From JBGAPI01 sp044221335 (GTDB lineage Bacteria; Pseudomonadota; Gammaproteobacteria; Xanthomonadales; Ahniellaceae): DNA of 48,951 bases. Below the pieces are notes generated by a model. The model was given only the letters and a program-made list of their open reading frames with translations, did not search any database and was not told the DNA's origin. The translations under genes and the position numbers were made by a program. The stretch is taken from NCBI GenBank assembly GCA_044221335.1, contig JBGAPI010000040.1, positions 1 to 48,951 of the forward strand, read 5' to 3'. This document shows, one piece after another, positions 17,705 through 25,486 of this stretch. The first letter of the stretch is position 1, and each line of letters starts with the position of its first letter.

Positions 17705-18228
17705 AACGAACCCTCACCCGCCGCCAGAAGAGCCACCTGCTGAAGCACTTCCACGGCTGGGTCGCGACCGGCTTCGGCTCCGGCCTCGCGCCGGTCGCGC
17801 CGGGCACGGCCGGCAGCCTGGTGGCGCTCGTGCCCTACGTCTTCCTCGATCGCATCGGCGGCTGTCTCGCCGTGGCGCTCGCCGCCGCCGCGTTGTTCGT
17901 CCTCGGCATCGTCGCCAGCGACTGGATGGAGCGCCGCGCCGGCATCCACGACGCCGGCGCCATCGTGATCGACGAGTGGGTCGGCCAATGGATCACCCTC
18001 GGCCTCGGCAAGTGGCTCGCACCGGCGGCGATCATGCTGCCGCAGTGGCAGTTCCTGCTCGCCGGCTTCCTGCTGTTCCGCCTGTTCGACGTGTGGAAGC
18101 CAGGCCCGGTCGGCTGGGTCGACGACCGCTTCCGCGGTGGCATCGGCGTGATGCTCGACGACCTGGTCGCGGGCGTCGGGGCCGCGCTGGCGCTCGGCGT
18201 CGCGATCACGGTCCTCGTCCGGCTCTGA
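17701..18228 (+). CDS. pgpA: Phosphatidylglycerophosphatase A
   Basis: 175 residues; ATG 17701 overlaps the thiL stop, while an in-frame ATG 15 bases earlier is less likely. PgpA removes phosphate from phosphatidylglycerophosphate at the inner membrane in phospholipid synthesis. Seen: ATGFGSGLAPVAPGTAGSL (22-40), DEWVGQWI (91-98), and RGGIGVMLDDLVAG (145-158) with the paired aspartates of the family. Hydrophobic segments lie at about 38-48, 55-72, 106-128 and 155-175. The thiL-pgpA pairing is the usual one. Confidence 0.95.
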   Translation: MKRTLTRRQKSHLLKHFHGWVATGFGSGLAPVAPGTAGSLVALVPYVFLDRIGGCLAVALAAAALFVLGIVASDWMERRAGIHDAGAIVIDEWVGQWITLGLGKWLAPAAIMLPQWQFLLAGFLLFRLFDVWKPGPVGWVDDRFRGGIGVMLDDLVAGVGAALALGVAITVLVRL

Positions 18229-18386
18229 GTTCCGCGACGATCATCGGCCCTCGATCGTCATGCCGGTCGATCCGATCGGCTCCGCGTGTCGTTGGCGATG
18301 GGGTCGGTTGCATGATCGGGGTTCCGTCACGAATCGTGCATGGGCGACCCTTCCGCTGGATTCCGCATCGACGCAGGGAGCAGGAC
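18229..18386. other. Spacer between pgpA and the IPTL-CTERM-like gene
   Basis: 158 bases with no coding signal. It holds a short palindrome CACGA-A-TCGTG near 18330-18341, which could be a protein-binding site, but there is only one copy and no matching promoter is seen. GGGAG at 18376-18380 is the ribosome site of the next gene. Confidence 0.3.
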
Positions 18387-18968
18387 ATGAGCATTTCTTG
18401 GGGGCGTTCACGGGCGGCGGCACTGCTGGCCTGCGCGGCATTCATTTCCGGCAACGCGATGGCCGCGTCGACCTGCCTGGTCCAGTTCCTGGGTCCGGAC
18501 CACGTCGACTTCGATGCGCCGGCCCAGGCGTTGCCGGAGGGTTTCGCCGTCCGGATCACCGACACCGCCGGCAAGCCCATCGCGGGTGTCTCGCTGTGGA
18601 TGTTCGTCGACTATCCGGTGTCCATCCCGGAGTTGCCGCCGGGAACCGTCCTGACGCCGCCCGCCACCTTCGGGCGATTCGAATCGCCCACCGATCGCGT
18701 GCTGACCGGCAGCGACGGAATTGCCCGCAGCGCCGCCTTCATCGGCGGAACGGTGGCCGGCGGCTATCCGGTGGCCGTGACCTCGAACAGTGCCACCGGC
18801 GACAACGCCGCGCTGTGCGGCACCGACTTCGCCTACTTCCGCAGTGTCCGCATTTCCCAGGGCTTCGGCAGTGTGGCGATTCCCGCGGTCTTGCCTTGGG
18901 GGCAGTTCGCCCTGCTCGTCGGAATCGTCGGGATCGCCTGGGCGTCATCGCGCCGATTCCGCGACTGA
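18387..18968 (+). CDS. Exported protein with IPTL-CTERM-like sorting tail
   Basis: 193 residues, ATG 18387 with GGGAG six bases upstream. Residues 1-27 are a signal peptide (AALLACAAFISGNAMA). The middle (about 28-150) is a beta-rich domain resembling an Ig-like/Big_1 module (VRITDTAGKPIAGVSLWMF; VLTGSDGIARSAAF) with two cysteines. The last 30 residues read IPAVLPWGQ, then a hydrophobic helix, then RRFRD: the layout of IPTL-CTERM/PEP-CTERM tails recognised by exosortase-like systems. The core motif differs from IPTLSEW, so it is a variant. Expected fate: processed and released or anchored in exopolysaccharide. No exosortase gene is in this window. Confidence 0.75.
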   Translation: MSISWGRSRAAALLACAAFISGNAMAASTCLVQFLGPDHVDFDAPAQALPEGFAVRITDTAGKPIAGVSLWMFVDYPVSIPELPPGTVLTPPATFGRFESPTDRVLTGSDGIARSAAFIGGTVAGGYPVAVTSNSATGDNAALCGTDFAYFRSVRISQGFGSVAIPAVLPWGQFALLVGIVGIAWASSRRFRD

Positions 18969-19178
18969 GGCCCGCGGCAGCCGGCACTCGCCGCGCGATG
19001 TCCTGATCAACTCCGCTCGCTCCCGGCGCGTGGATCCTGGTCCGGTCGCTCCGATTCGCGGCCGGAGGCCGGAATGCCGCCTCGGGTCCGGGCGGCATCG
19101 CGCGGCGCAGCGCATTCGTCGGCGGGACGCAGTTCCCCGCCGAAGCGCCGGCGCGGCGTGATTCCCTTGCGCAGGCGG
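18969..19178. other. Convergent spacer, no gene seen
   Basis: 210 bases between the IPTL-CTERM-like gene and the convergent FAD oxidase gene. Both genes end here, so terminators are expected; imperfect G/C hairpins such as GCGGCCGGAGGCCGGAATGC occur, but no T-run follows any of them. No coding frame is supported. Confidence 0.35.
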
Positions 19179-20558
19179 CTAGGGCAGCAGCTTGCCGGGG
19201 TTCATCACTCCGTCCGGATCGAAAGCACGCTTGATCTCCTTCATCAGCGCGAGTGTCGGGACGTCGATCGCGCGGCTCAGGAACTCGCGCTTGACCGCAC
19301 CGATGCCGTGCTCGCCCGACAGGGTGCCGCCCAGCGCGATCACCGCGTCGAACACCTCGGACAGTGCCAGCGGCGCGGCCTCGGCCTGGGCCGGATCCTC
19401 CGGACGGTACAAGAGGTTCACGTGCAGGTTGCCGTTGCCGGCATGCCCGAAGTTGACGATCGGGATGCCGCTCGCGCGCGCGATCGCGGTCAGCCGCTCG
19501 ATCAGTGCCGGGACCCGCGATACCGGCACCACCACGTCCTCGTTGATCTTCTTCGGCGCGAGCTGGCGCAGTCGCGGCGACAGCGCCTTGCGGGCTGCCC
19601 ACAGGCGGGCGGCGTCGGCGGCGTCGGTCGCGATGTCCACCGCGCGGCAGCCGTCGACGCGGGCGGCCGCGGCGACCGCGCTCGCCGCAGGTCCGAGCGC
19701 GTCCGCAGGGCCGTCGACCTCGATCAGCAGCAGCGCACCGCCATCGGGGATGCCGTCGCCACCGTATTCGCGGGCGAGCCGCAGCGCTTCGCCGTCCATG
19801 AACTCCAGAGCGGACGGCGTCTCCGGCTGGGCCATGATCCGCGCCACCGCCCGTGCCGCGGCGGCGACGTCGTCGTAGACCGCGCGCAGCGAGCGCACGG
19901 CGGCGGGCCTCGGCGTCAGCTTCAGGGTCGCCTCCGTGATGAACGCGAGCGTGCCCTCGGAGCCGACGAGAAAGCGGGTGAGGTCGTAGCCGGTCGCGCC
20001 CTTGGTGGTCGGGCTGCCGGTGCGGATCGCGGCGCCAGCGCCGGTCACCGCGGCGAGCGCCAGGGTGTTGTCGCGACTGGCGCCGTACTTCACGGCGCGC
20101 GGCCCGCCCGCATTGCACGCGAGGTTTCCACCCACCGTGCAGAACTCCGCGCTGGTCGGGTCCGGCGGCCAGAAGAAGCCGTGGGCGGCGGCCGCGCGCT
20201 GCAGGTCGGCGTTGAGCACGCCGGGCTCGACGATCGCCATCCGGTTGTCCGGATCGATCGCGAGGATCCGGTTCATCCGCTCGAACGACACCACGAGGCC
20301 GCCGGCGAAGGGCACGGTGGCCCCGGTGGTATTGGTGCCGCGGCCGCGCGCGGTCAGCGCGAGGCGCTCGCGTCGCGCGAGCGCGACCAGCTCCGGCAGC
20401 GCTGCCGCCGATTCGACGAACACGACGGCGTCCGGCAGCGCCTCCCGGCGCGAGTTGTCATAGCTGTAGGCGATCCGCTCGGCGCTGTCGGCCGACCAGC
20501 CTTCGGCGCCGAACAGCGCGTCGAGCTGGCGTGCGATCGCGGACGACAGGGGGGGCAT
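19179..20558 (-). CDS. GlcD-like FAD-linked 2-hydroxyacid oxidase/dehydrogenase
   Basis: 459 residues, start ATG 20558; the open frame extends upstream into another gene and is rejected. The PCMH-type FAD-binding domain shows RGRGTNTTGATVP, TVGGNLACNAGG and GSEGTLAFITEATL; the C-terminal substrate domain shows KINEDVVVPVSR, NFGHAGNGNLHVN and GEHGIGAVKREFL with the histidines of the D-lactate / glycolate / D-2-hydroxyglutarate dehydrogenase family. It oxidises a 2-hydroxyacid to the 2-oxoacid and passes electrons to the respiratory chain or a flavoprotein. The exact substrate cannot be read from sequence. It follows the small exported protein gene by eight bases, so the two form an operon. Confidence 0.93.
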   Translation of the reverse strand: MPPLSSAIARQLDALFGAEGWSADSAERIAYSYDNSRREALPDAVVFVESAAALPELVALARRERLALTARGRGTNTTGATVPFAGGLVVSFERMNRILAIDPDNRMAIVEPGVLNADLQRAAAAHGFFWPPDPTSAEFCTVGGNLACNAGGPRAVKYGASRDNTLALAAVTGAGAAIRTGSPTTKGATGYDLTRFLVGSEGTLAFITEATLKLTPRPAAVRSLRAVYDDVAAAARAVARIMAQPETPSALEFMDGEALRLAREYGGDGIPDGGALLLIEVDGPADALGPAASAVAAAARVDGCRAVDIATDAADAARLWAARKALSPRLRQLAPKKINEDVVVPVSRVPALIERLTAIARASGIPIVNFGHAGNGNLHVNLLYRPEDPAQAEAAPLALSEVFDAVIALGGTLSGEHGIGAVKREFLSRAIDVPTLALMKEIKRAFDPDGVMNPGKLLP

Positions 20559-20566
20559 CGCCGGAG

Positions 20567-20968
20567 TCAACGTGCGGGGTCGAGGACCAGCGTGTGCTGG
20601 CTGACCTGCTTGCCGATCACGATCTCGTAGTCGAACGGCGTGGCGTGGGCGGTGTCGCGGGTGATGAGGCCGAGCCGCTGGCGGTTGCGGCCGGAGCGGT
20701 GCGAGACGAAGCGGGTCCGTGCATACAGTTCGCCGCTGACACCCGGAAAGCGGATCTGGAACGGCTGGTTCCCGGGGACCTCCCAGATCACCCAGCGGCC
20801 GTTGCCGATGCGGCAGGGCTCGGCGTCGAGGGTGTAGGCGCCGGAGCCCTTCGACCGGCTCACCCGCACCAGAGCCGCCTGGTTGCCGACCTGGCTGTTG
20901 CAGGGGGCTTCGAGCGGCGCCGGTCCGAGCGCGGCGGCGATGATCAGCGCGGCGGCGACAGCAGGCAT
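20567..20968 (-). CDS. Small exported protein of unknown function, operon with the FAD oxidase
   Basis: 133 residues, ATG at 20968 with GGGAGT six bases upstream on the minus strand. Residues 1-21 form a signal peptide (VAAALIIAAALGPAPLEA); no true lipobox is present. The mature part is about 110 residues, beta-rich, with two cysteines (APCNSQ and EPCRIG) that probably pair. Phrases such as GRWVIWEVPGNQPFQIRFPG suggest a small beta-sandwich or inhibitor-like fold. I do not recognise a family. It precedes the FAD-linked oxidase by only eight bases, so the products may share a condition or process, but a functional link is inferred from position only. Confidence 0.8.
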   Translation of the reverse strand: MPAVAAALIIAAALGPAPLEAPCNSQVGNQAALVRVSRSKGSGAYTLDAEPCRIGNGRWVIWEVPGNQPFQIRFPGVSGELYARTRFVSHRSGRNRQRLGLITRDTAHATPFDYEIVIGKQVSQHTLVLDPAR

Positions 20969-21099
20969 GAACACTCCCGGATTCGTGGCGTTTTTCGGAC
21001 AAGTGATTCTGTCACAGGCCCGAATCGCGGCCGCAGGCCACGTTCCGCCGGAGCTCATGCCGAAGCGTCAGGTTCCCCGGGGTACCGCCGCGGGGGACC

Positions 21100-21145
21100 C
21101 CCCGCTAGAATGCGCGACCCCGTTTGCTCCCCCGAATCGAAGGAG
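21100..21145 (+). promoter_or_regulatory. gapA promoter and ribosome site
   Basis: TAGAAT at 21106-21111 is a good -10 box preceded by GC (extended-like CGCTAGAAT). The -35 region is a G/C palindrome (GCGGGGGACCCCCCGC, about 21090-21105) and does not match TTGACA. The strong Shine-Dalgarno AAGGAG lies at 21140-21145, six bases before the gapA ATG, as expected for an abundant enzyme. Confidence 0.5.
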
Positions 21146-21151
21146 ATCGCG

Positions 21152-22165
21152 ATGAGCGTCAAGGTCGCCATCAATGGCTATGGCCGCATCGGCCGCAACA
21201 TCCTGCGTGCCCTGTACGAATCCAACCGCACGCACGAAATCCAGGTCGTCGCGGTCAACGACCTCGGCGACGCCGAGACCAACGCGCATCTGACCCAGTA
21301 CGACACCGCCCACGGCCGCTTCCCGTTCGAGGTCGGCGTCGACGGCGGCGACCTGATCGTCAAGGGCGACCGCATCAAGGTCTGCGCGGAGCGCGACCCG
21401 GCCAAGCTGCCCTGGGGCGCGATGGGCGTCGACGTGGTGCTCGAATGCACCGGGCTGTTCACCTCGAAGGCGAAGGCCGGCCAGCACATCGCCGGCGGCG
21501 CGAAGAAGGTGATCATCTCGGCGCCGGGCGAGAAGGACGTCGACGCGACCGTGGTCTACGGCGTCAACCACCAGACCCTGAAGTCGACCGACACCGTCAT
21601 CTCCAACGCCTCCTGCACCACCAACTGCCTGGCCCCGCTGGCCAAGGTGCTGCACGAGAAGATCGGCATCGTCGAAGGCGTGATGACCACCATCCACGCC
21701 TACACCAACGACCAGGTGCTGACCGACGTCTTCCACAAGGACCTGCGTCGCGCCCGTTCGGCGACGATGAGCCAGATCCCGACCAAGACCGGCGCGGCCG
21801 CCGCGGTGGGGCTGGTGCTGCCGGAACTGAACGGCAAGCTCGACGGCTTCGCGATGCGCGTGCCGACCATCAACGTCTCGGTGGTCGATCTGTCGTTCCT
21901 GGCGGCGCGCGACACCAGCGCGGCCGAGATCGATGCGGCGGTCAAGGCAGCGAGCGAAGGCGCGCTGAAGGGCGTGCTCGGTGTGAATACCAAGCCGCTG
22001 GTCTCCGTCGACTTCAACCACAATCCGCTGTCGTCGATCTACGACTCGACCCTCACCAAGGTGATGGGGGGCAAGCTGGTGAAGGTCTGCTCGTGGTACG
22101 ACAACGAGTGGGGCTTCTCGAACCGCATGCTGGACACGACGCTGGCGTTGCTCGCTGCGAAGTGA
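21152..22165 (+). CDS. gapA: Glyceraldehyde-3-phosphate dehydrogenase, type I
   Basis: 337 residues, ATG 21152 after a strong AAGGAG. The enzyme oxidises glyceraldehyde 3-phosphate with NAD to 1,3-bisphosphoglycerate in glycolysis. Rossmann motif NGYGRIGRN (8-16), the catalytic C155 in SNASCTTNCLAP, H182 in TTIHAYTNDQ, and the C-terminal WYDNEWGFSNRM are all intact. NDLGD after the second strand keeps the aspartate that favours NAD. Epd (erythrose-4-phosphate dehydrogenase) is the main alternative, but the SCTTNC context and C-terminal block fit Gap better. It stands alone, with no pgk or tkt next to it. Confidence 0.95.
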   Translation: MSVKVAINGYGRIGRNILRALYESNRTHEIQVVAVNDLGDAETNAHLTQYDTAHGRFPFEVGVDGGDLIVKGDRIKVCAERDPAKLPWGAMGVDVVLECTGLFTSKAKAGQHIAGGAKKVIISAPGEKDVDATVVYGVNHQTLKSTDTVISNASCTTNCLAPLAKVLHEKIGIVEGVMTTIHAYTNDQVLTDVFHKDLRRARSATMSQIPTKTGAAAAVGLVLPELNGKLDGFAMRVPTINVSVVDLSFLAARDTSAAEIDAAVKAASEGALKGVLGVNTKPLVSVDFNHNPLSSIYDSTLTKVMGGKLVKVCSWYDNEWGFSNRMLDTTLALLAAK

Positions 22166-22462
22166 CGTTCGGGCGAACGTGCGGACGATCGCATTGCTGG
22201 TCGGTCCAGGAATAGGGCCCAGGGTCCAGTGGGACTGCGGCGATCGGGTAGGGCGGGCACTGCCCGCCATCGCGGAACGCTCCGGACGATCGTTGCTGGT
22301 GCGGTCCCGGTCGATGCCCGCGGCGAAGCATCGGATGCTTGAACGGTCGAGGCGGCCGAGAATGGGCTCCTCGAAACGCCGCCGTATCGGCGGGCACTGC
22401 CCGTCCTACTCCCCGGCCTCGGTCCCTCTGGGTCCTGGGCCCTGTGCCCTGTGCCCCTCCTC
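22166..22462. repeat. Repeat-filled spacer: heptad motifs flanking a GTAGGG...CCTAC palindrome (copy 3)
   Basis: From left to right there is a heptad motif AGGGCCCAGGGTCCAG (22214-22229), a bipartite palindrome opening with GTAGGGCGGGCACTGCCCGCC-type sequence at 22248 and closing with GGCGGGCACTGCCCGTCCTAC-type sequence ending at 22409, and a second heptad cluster in opposite sense at 22421-22458 (CTCTGGGTCCTGGGCCCTGT, then GCCCTGTGCC). The last ends five bases before the next ATG. The two heptad motifs can pair with each other across the spacer (14 of 16 bases). No gene is supported here. Confidence 0.65.
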
Positions 22463-23149
22463 ATGACCTACTTCGTCCCCGCCCCCCAGCCGACCACCGT
22501 CGCCCTCGCCAACGACGCGCGCCGCTTTCCCATCCACCGCATCTACTGCGTCGGTCGCAACTACGCCGACCATGCCAAGGAGATGGGAGCGCCGGTGGAG
22601 AAGGGAAGGCCGGTGTTCTTCACCAAGCCGGCGGATGCCGTGCGCCCCACCGGAGCGGAGATCCCGTACCCCTCGGGCACGAAAGACCTGCACCACGAGG
22701 TCGAGCTGGTGCTGGCGCTGGGCTCGGGCGGGCGCGACATCCCGCTCGACCGGGCGCTCGGCCACGTCGCCGCGGTCGGCGTCGGTCTCGATCTCACCCG
22801 TCGCGACCTGCAGGCCGAAATGAAGGCCAAGGGCCTGCCCTGGGACATCGCCAAGGCCTTCGACGCGTCGGCACCGCTGTCCGACCTGCGCCTCGTCGGC
22901 AGCGCCGCCGTGCCGGCGCATGCCGAGCTCTGGCTCGAGGTCAACGGCGCGCGCCGCCAGGCCTCCGACATCGCCGCCATGCTGTTCCCGCCGGCCGAGA
23001 TCATCCACGAGCTGTCGAAGCTGTTCGAGCTCGCCGCCGGTGACCTGATCTACACCGGGACGCCGGCGGGCGTCGCTGCACTGGTGCGTGGCGACACGTT
23101 TCGCGCCGGCCTCGACTCGGAATGCTGGCTCGAGGGCCGCATCGCCTAG
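22463..23149 (+). CDS. Fumarylacetoacetate hydrolase family protein
   Basis: 228 residues from ATG 22463 (an alternative ATG lies four codons earlier within the repeat). Family motifs: IYCVGRNYADHAKEMG (27-42), FFTKPADAV, the metal-binding HHEVELVLAL (E79, E81) with D110 in GVGLDLTRRDLQ, and LIYTGTPAGV near the C-terminus. Members cleave C-C bonds of beta-diketo acids such as fumarylpyruvate or isomerise/decarboxylate related compounds in aromatic degradation; YcgM-like proteins act on acylpyruvates or oxaloacetate. The length suits fumarylpyruvate hydrolase-type enzymes. No degradation genes are nearby, so the substrate is open. The stop TAG is the TAG of the repeat edge CTAGGGCGGG. Confidence 0.88.
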   Translation: MTYFVPAPQPTTVALANDARRFPIHRIYCVGRNYADHAKEMGAPVEKGRPVFFTKPADAVRPTGAEIPYPSGTKDLHHEVELVLALGSGGRDIPLDRALGHVAAVGVGLDLTRRDLQAEMKAKGLPWDIAKAFDASAPLSDLRLVGSAAVPAHAELWLEVNGARRQASDIAAMLFPPAEIIHELSKLFELAAGDLIYTGTPAGVAALVRGDTFRAGLDSECWLEGRIA

Positions 23150-23180
23150 GGCGGGTCCTGCCCGCCATCGCCACTCCGGC
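23146..23180. repeat. GTAGGG palindrome, half copy at the FAH stop codon
   Basis: CTAGGGCGGGTCCTGCCCGC is followed by CATCGCC, matching the left half of the bipartite element. The TAG at 23147-23149 ends the preceding gene. No right half (CCGCCCTAC) is found before mscL, so this is a partial copy. It may serve as a 3' end hairpin. Confidence 0.6.
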
Positions 23181-23325
23181 GTGATGCCGGCGGTCCTGGA
23201 CAGGGCGCCCGCCACGTTCCGACGCGACGCGGCGGTCGTGTTCCCCGGCCCGCGAACATCGTTGCGACTGCCGCGGCCGCCGTCATTCGTCGAAACCATC
23301 ACCTTCCATCGCGCTTCGCGGTCGA

Positions 23326-23383
23326 TATAGTCGCCCGGTCCCGCCGGAATCCGCCGGCGGCCTGTCCGTCAAATCGGGAGGAG
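23326..23383 (+). promoter_or_regulatory. mscL promoter -10 and ribosome site
   Basis: TATAGT at 23326-23331 is a good -10 match in this G/C-rich background; the -35 region holds only TTCCAT. GGGAGGAG at about 23376-23383 is a strong ribosome site five bases before the ATG at 23389, which decides this start over the GTG at 23383. Confidence 0.45.
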
Positions 23384-23388
23384 TGTCG

Positions 23389-23814
23389 ATGAGCTTCATC
23401 AGCGAATTCAAAACCTTCGCCATGCGCGGCAACGTGGTCGACCTCGCCGTCGGCGTGGTGATCGGCGGTGCCTTCGGCAAGATCGTCACGGCGCTGGTCG
23501 AAGGCGTGCTGATGCCGGTGCTGGGCGTATTGATGGGTGGCATCAACATCTCCGCCAAGGCCTGGACGATCCAGCCGGCGGTGATCGGGCCCGACGGCAA
23601 GGAGGTCGCCGCCGCGGTGCTGTTCAAGTACGGCGCCTTCCTGCAGAGCGTGATCGACTTCATCATCGTGGCGTTCGCGATCTTCGTGTTCATCAAGGGC
23701 ATGAACCGGCTGAAGAAGAAGGAAGAGGACAAGCCGGCCCCGCCGCCGGAGCCGGCCGAGGACGTCAAGCTGCTGTCCGAGATCCGCGACCTGCTGAAGG
23801 CGAAGACGCCGTAG
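23389..23814 (+). CDS. mscL: Large-conductance mechanosensitive channel
   Basis: 141 residues, ATG 23389. MscL is a pentameric inner-membrane safety valve opened by membrane tension on hypo-osmotic shock. The N-terminal helix SFISEFKTFAMRGNVVDLAV, the pore-lining helix TM1 (VGVVIGGAFGKIVTALVEGVLMP split here: GGAFGKIVTALVEG), the periplasmic loop with GPDGKEVAAAV, and TM2 (SVIDFIIVAFAIFVFIKGMN) are all present. The C-terminal charged bundle KLLSEIRDLLKAK is normal. The usual length is about 136-150. It stands alone with its own promoter. Confidence 0.97.
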   Translation: MSFISEFKTFAMRGNVVDLAVGVVIGGAFGKIVTALVEGVLMPVLGVLMGGINISAKAWTIQPAVIGPDGKEVAAAVLFKYGAFLQSVIDFIIVAFAIFVFIKGMNRLKKKEEDKPAPPPEPAEDVKLLSEIRDLLKAKTP

Positions 23815-23973
23815 CGCGGCCCCCGGGCCCGCTGCGCTTCGCAGCGGGCCGCGTGCCTCGCGGAGCCGCACCGGTGCCGCTCCGCGGTCGCTGGGGACTC
23901 CCCACGGAGCGGTCCAAGGACCGCACTACGGTACTCTTCGCCGTCCACTCGACCGCGAACTCCCGGAGCTTCG
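23815..23973. terminator. Hairpin cluster after mscL
   Basis: An 11-bp perfect stem, GGCCCGCTGCG (23826-23836) and CGCAGCGGGCC (23840-23850) with a CTT loop, begins 12 bases after the mscL stop. GCGGTCC-AA-GGACCGC follows further on. No T-run is present, so this is not a classic intrinsic terminator; it may block 3' exonucleases or aid Rho-dependent ending. TACTCT near 23932 is a possible weak -10 for the peptidase gene. Confidence 0.4.
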
Positions 23974-25413
23974 ATGCGACTCTCGCCGATCGGCCGCCTG
24001 GCGGCCTACTTGGGGTTTTGTTCCTCGCTGTGGCTGAGTGCCGCACACGCTGCCGACGACCTCGCCACCCAGGCGAACAAGCTGCGCGACGCCACCCTGG
24101 CCGACAACGCCGCGCTGTGGGTGGTCGAGACGGTGACCACCGAGGTGGGCCCCCGGCTGGCCGGCAGCGACGGCGACGCGCGCGGCGTGGCCTGGGCGCA
24201 GAAGATGATGGGCCAGCTCGGCTTCTCCAACATCCGCACGGAGCCGGTGCGTTTCGCGCGCTGGCGCCGCGGCGCCGAATCCGCGGAAATCGTCTCGCCC
24301 TTCCCGCAGAAGCTCGCGGTCACCGCGCTCGGCGCGTCGATCGGTACCGGCGGCAAGCCGTTGACCGGCGAGCTGGTCGCGTTCACCTCGCTCGACGCGC
24401 TGAAGGCGGCGAAGCGCAGCGACGTCGAGGGCAGGATCGTTTACCTGAGCCGGCGCATGCGCCGCTCCGAGGACGGCGGCGGCTACGGCGAGACCGTCGG
24501 TGGCCGCAGCGGCGGCGCGGAAGTGGCGGCCGGGCTCGGTGCGAAGGCGCTGTTGATCCGCTCGGTCGGCACCGACAGCGACCGCCTGCCGCACACCGGC
24601 GTCGGCGTCAGCGGCAAGCTGACGCTCGAGGATCCGGCGAAGCTGGCGAAACTGCCGAAGACCCGGTCCGGCATCCCGATCAACCAGACCCCGATCCCGG
24701 CGGCGGCGATCTCGAACTCCGACGCGGACATGCTGGGTCACATGCTCGAGCGCAGCGGCCCGGTGACCGTCCGGATCAATCTCGACGCCGGCTTCGAGGG
24801 CGACTACACCTCGGCCAACGTGATCGGCGAGATCCCCGGCAGCGACAAGGCCGACGAGATCATCCTGCTCGGCGCCCACCTCGATTCCTGGGACCTCGGC
24901 ACCGGCGCGCTGGACGACGGCGCGGGCCTCGGCATCGTGATGGGCGCGGCACGCGCGCTGAAGATGGCCGGCATCACGCCGCGGCGCACGATCCGCGTGG
25001 TCGCCTATGCCAACGAGGAGCAGGGCGGCTACGGCGGCCACGCGTATGCCGAGGCGCACAAGGCCGAGGTCGCGAAGCACGTGCTCGGGATGGAAGCCGA
25101 CCTCGGCTGCGGCCGGGTGCGCTCGCTGTCGGCGACGTTTCCGTCAGCACGGATCGGCGAGATCGACCGGATGATGCAGGCGCTGGCGCCGCTCGGCATC
25201 CTGCGGGTCGCGGGCAATCCCGAGGGCGGCACCGACATCGCGCCGATGGCGCAGCTCGGCATGCCGGTGGTCGCGCTGCACCAGGACGCGAGCCGCTACT
25301 TCGACATCCACCACACCGCCAACGACACGCTCGACAAGGTCGACGGCGAGACGCTGTCGCAGGCCACCGCCGCGTTCGCGGTGGTGGTATTCCTGGCGGC
25401 TCAGGCGGACTGA
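23974..25413 (+). CDS. Exported M28 family metallopeptidase (carboxypeptidase Q-like)
   Basis: 479 residues, ATG 23974 with GGAG upstream. Residues 1-26 form a signal peptide ending in AHA. M28 peptidases use two zinc ions to remove residues from peptide ends. Ligands and catalytic residues appear as H302-x-D304 (GAHLDSWD), D314 in GALDDGAG, E348-E349 in YANEEQGG, and H446/H447 in FDIHHTAND; the metal-binding acidic residue of MEADLG fits too. A PA-like inserted domain lies about 120-250. It probably acts in the periplasm as an amino- or carboxypeptidase on short peptides. The next gene starts 73 bases later on the same strand, so they may share a transcript. Confidence 0.93.
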   Translation: MRLSPIGRLAAYLGFCSSLWLSAAHAADDLATQANKLRDATLADNAALWVVETVTTEVGPRLAGSDGDARGVAWAQKMMGQLGFSNIRTEPVRFARWRRGAESAEIVSPFPQKLAVTALGASIGTGGKPLTGELVAFTSLDALKAAKRSDVEGRIVYLSRRMRRSEDGGGYGETVGGRSGGAEVAAGLGAKALLIRSVGTDSDRLPHTGVGVSGKLTLEDPAKLAKLPKTRSGIPINQTPIPAAAISNSDADMLGHMLERSGPVTVRINLDAGFEGDYTSANVIGEIPGSDKADEIILLGAHLDSWDLGTGALDDGAGLGIVMGAARALKMAGITPRRTIRVVAYANEEQGGYGGHAYAEAHKAEVAKHVLGMEADLGCGRVRSLSATFPSARIGEIDRMMQALAPLGILRVAGNPEGGTDIAPMAQLGMPVVALHQDASRYFDIHHTANDTLDKVDGETLSQATAAFAVVVFLAAQAD

Positions 25414-25486
25414 ACGGCGGATCCCGCCGTCCGCCGACGTATCGATCCGGATTCGCTGACCCTCGCGCCCGACGGAACCCCTTCCG

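Noticed and set aside
19192..20463. Plus-strand frames opposite the FAD-linked oxidase
   Set aside because: The minus strand carries complete GlcD-family motifs; the plus frames are shadows.
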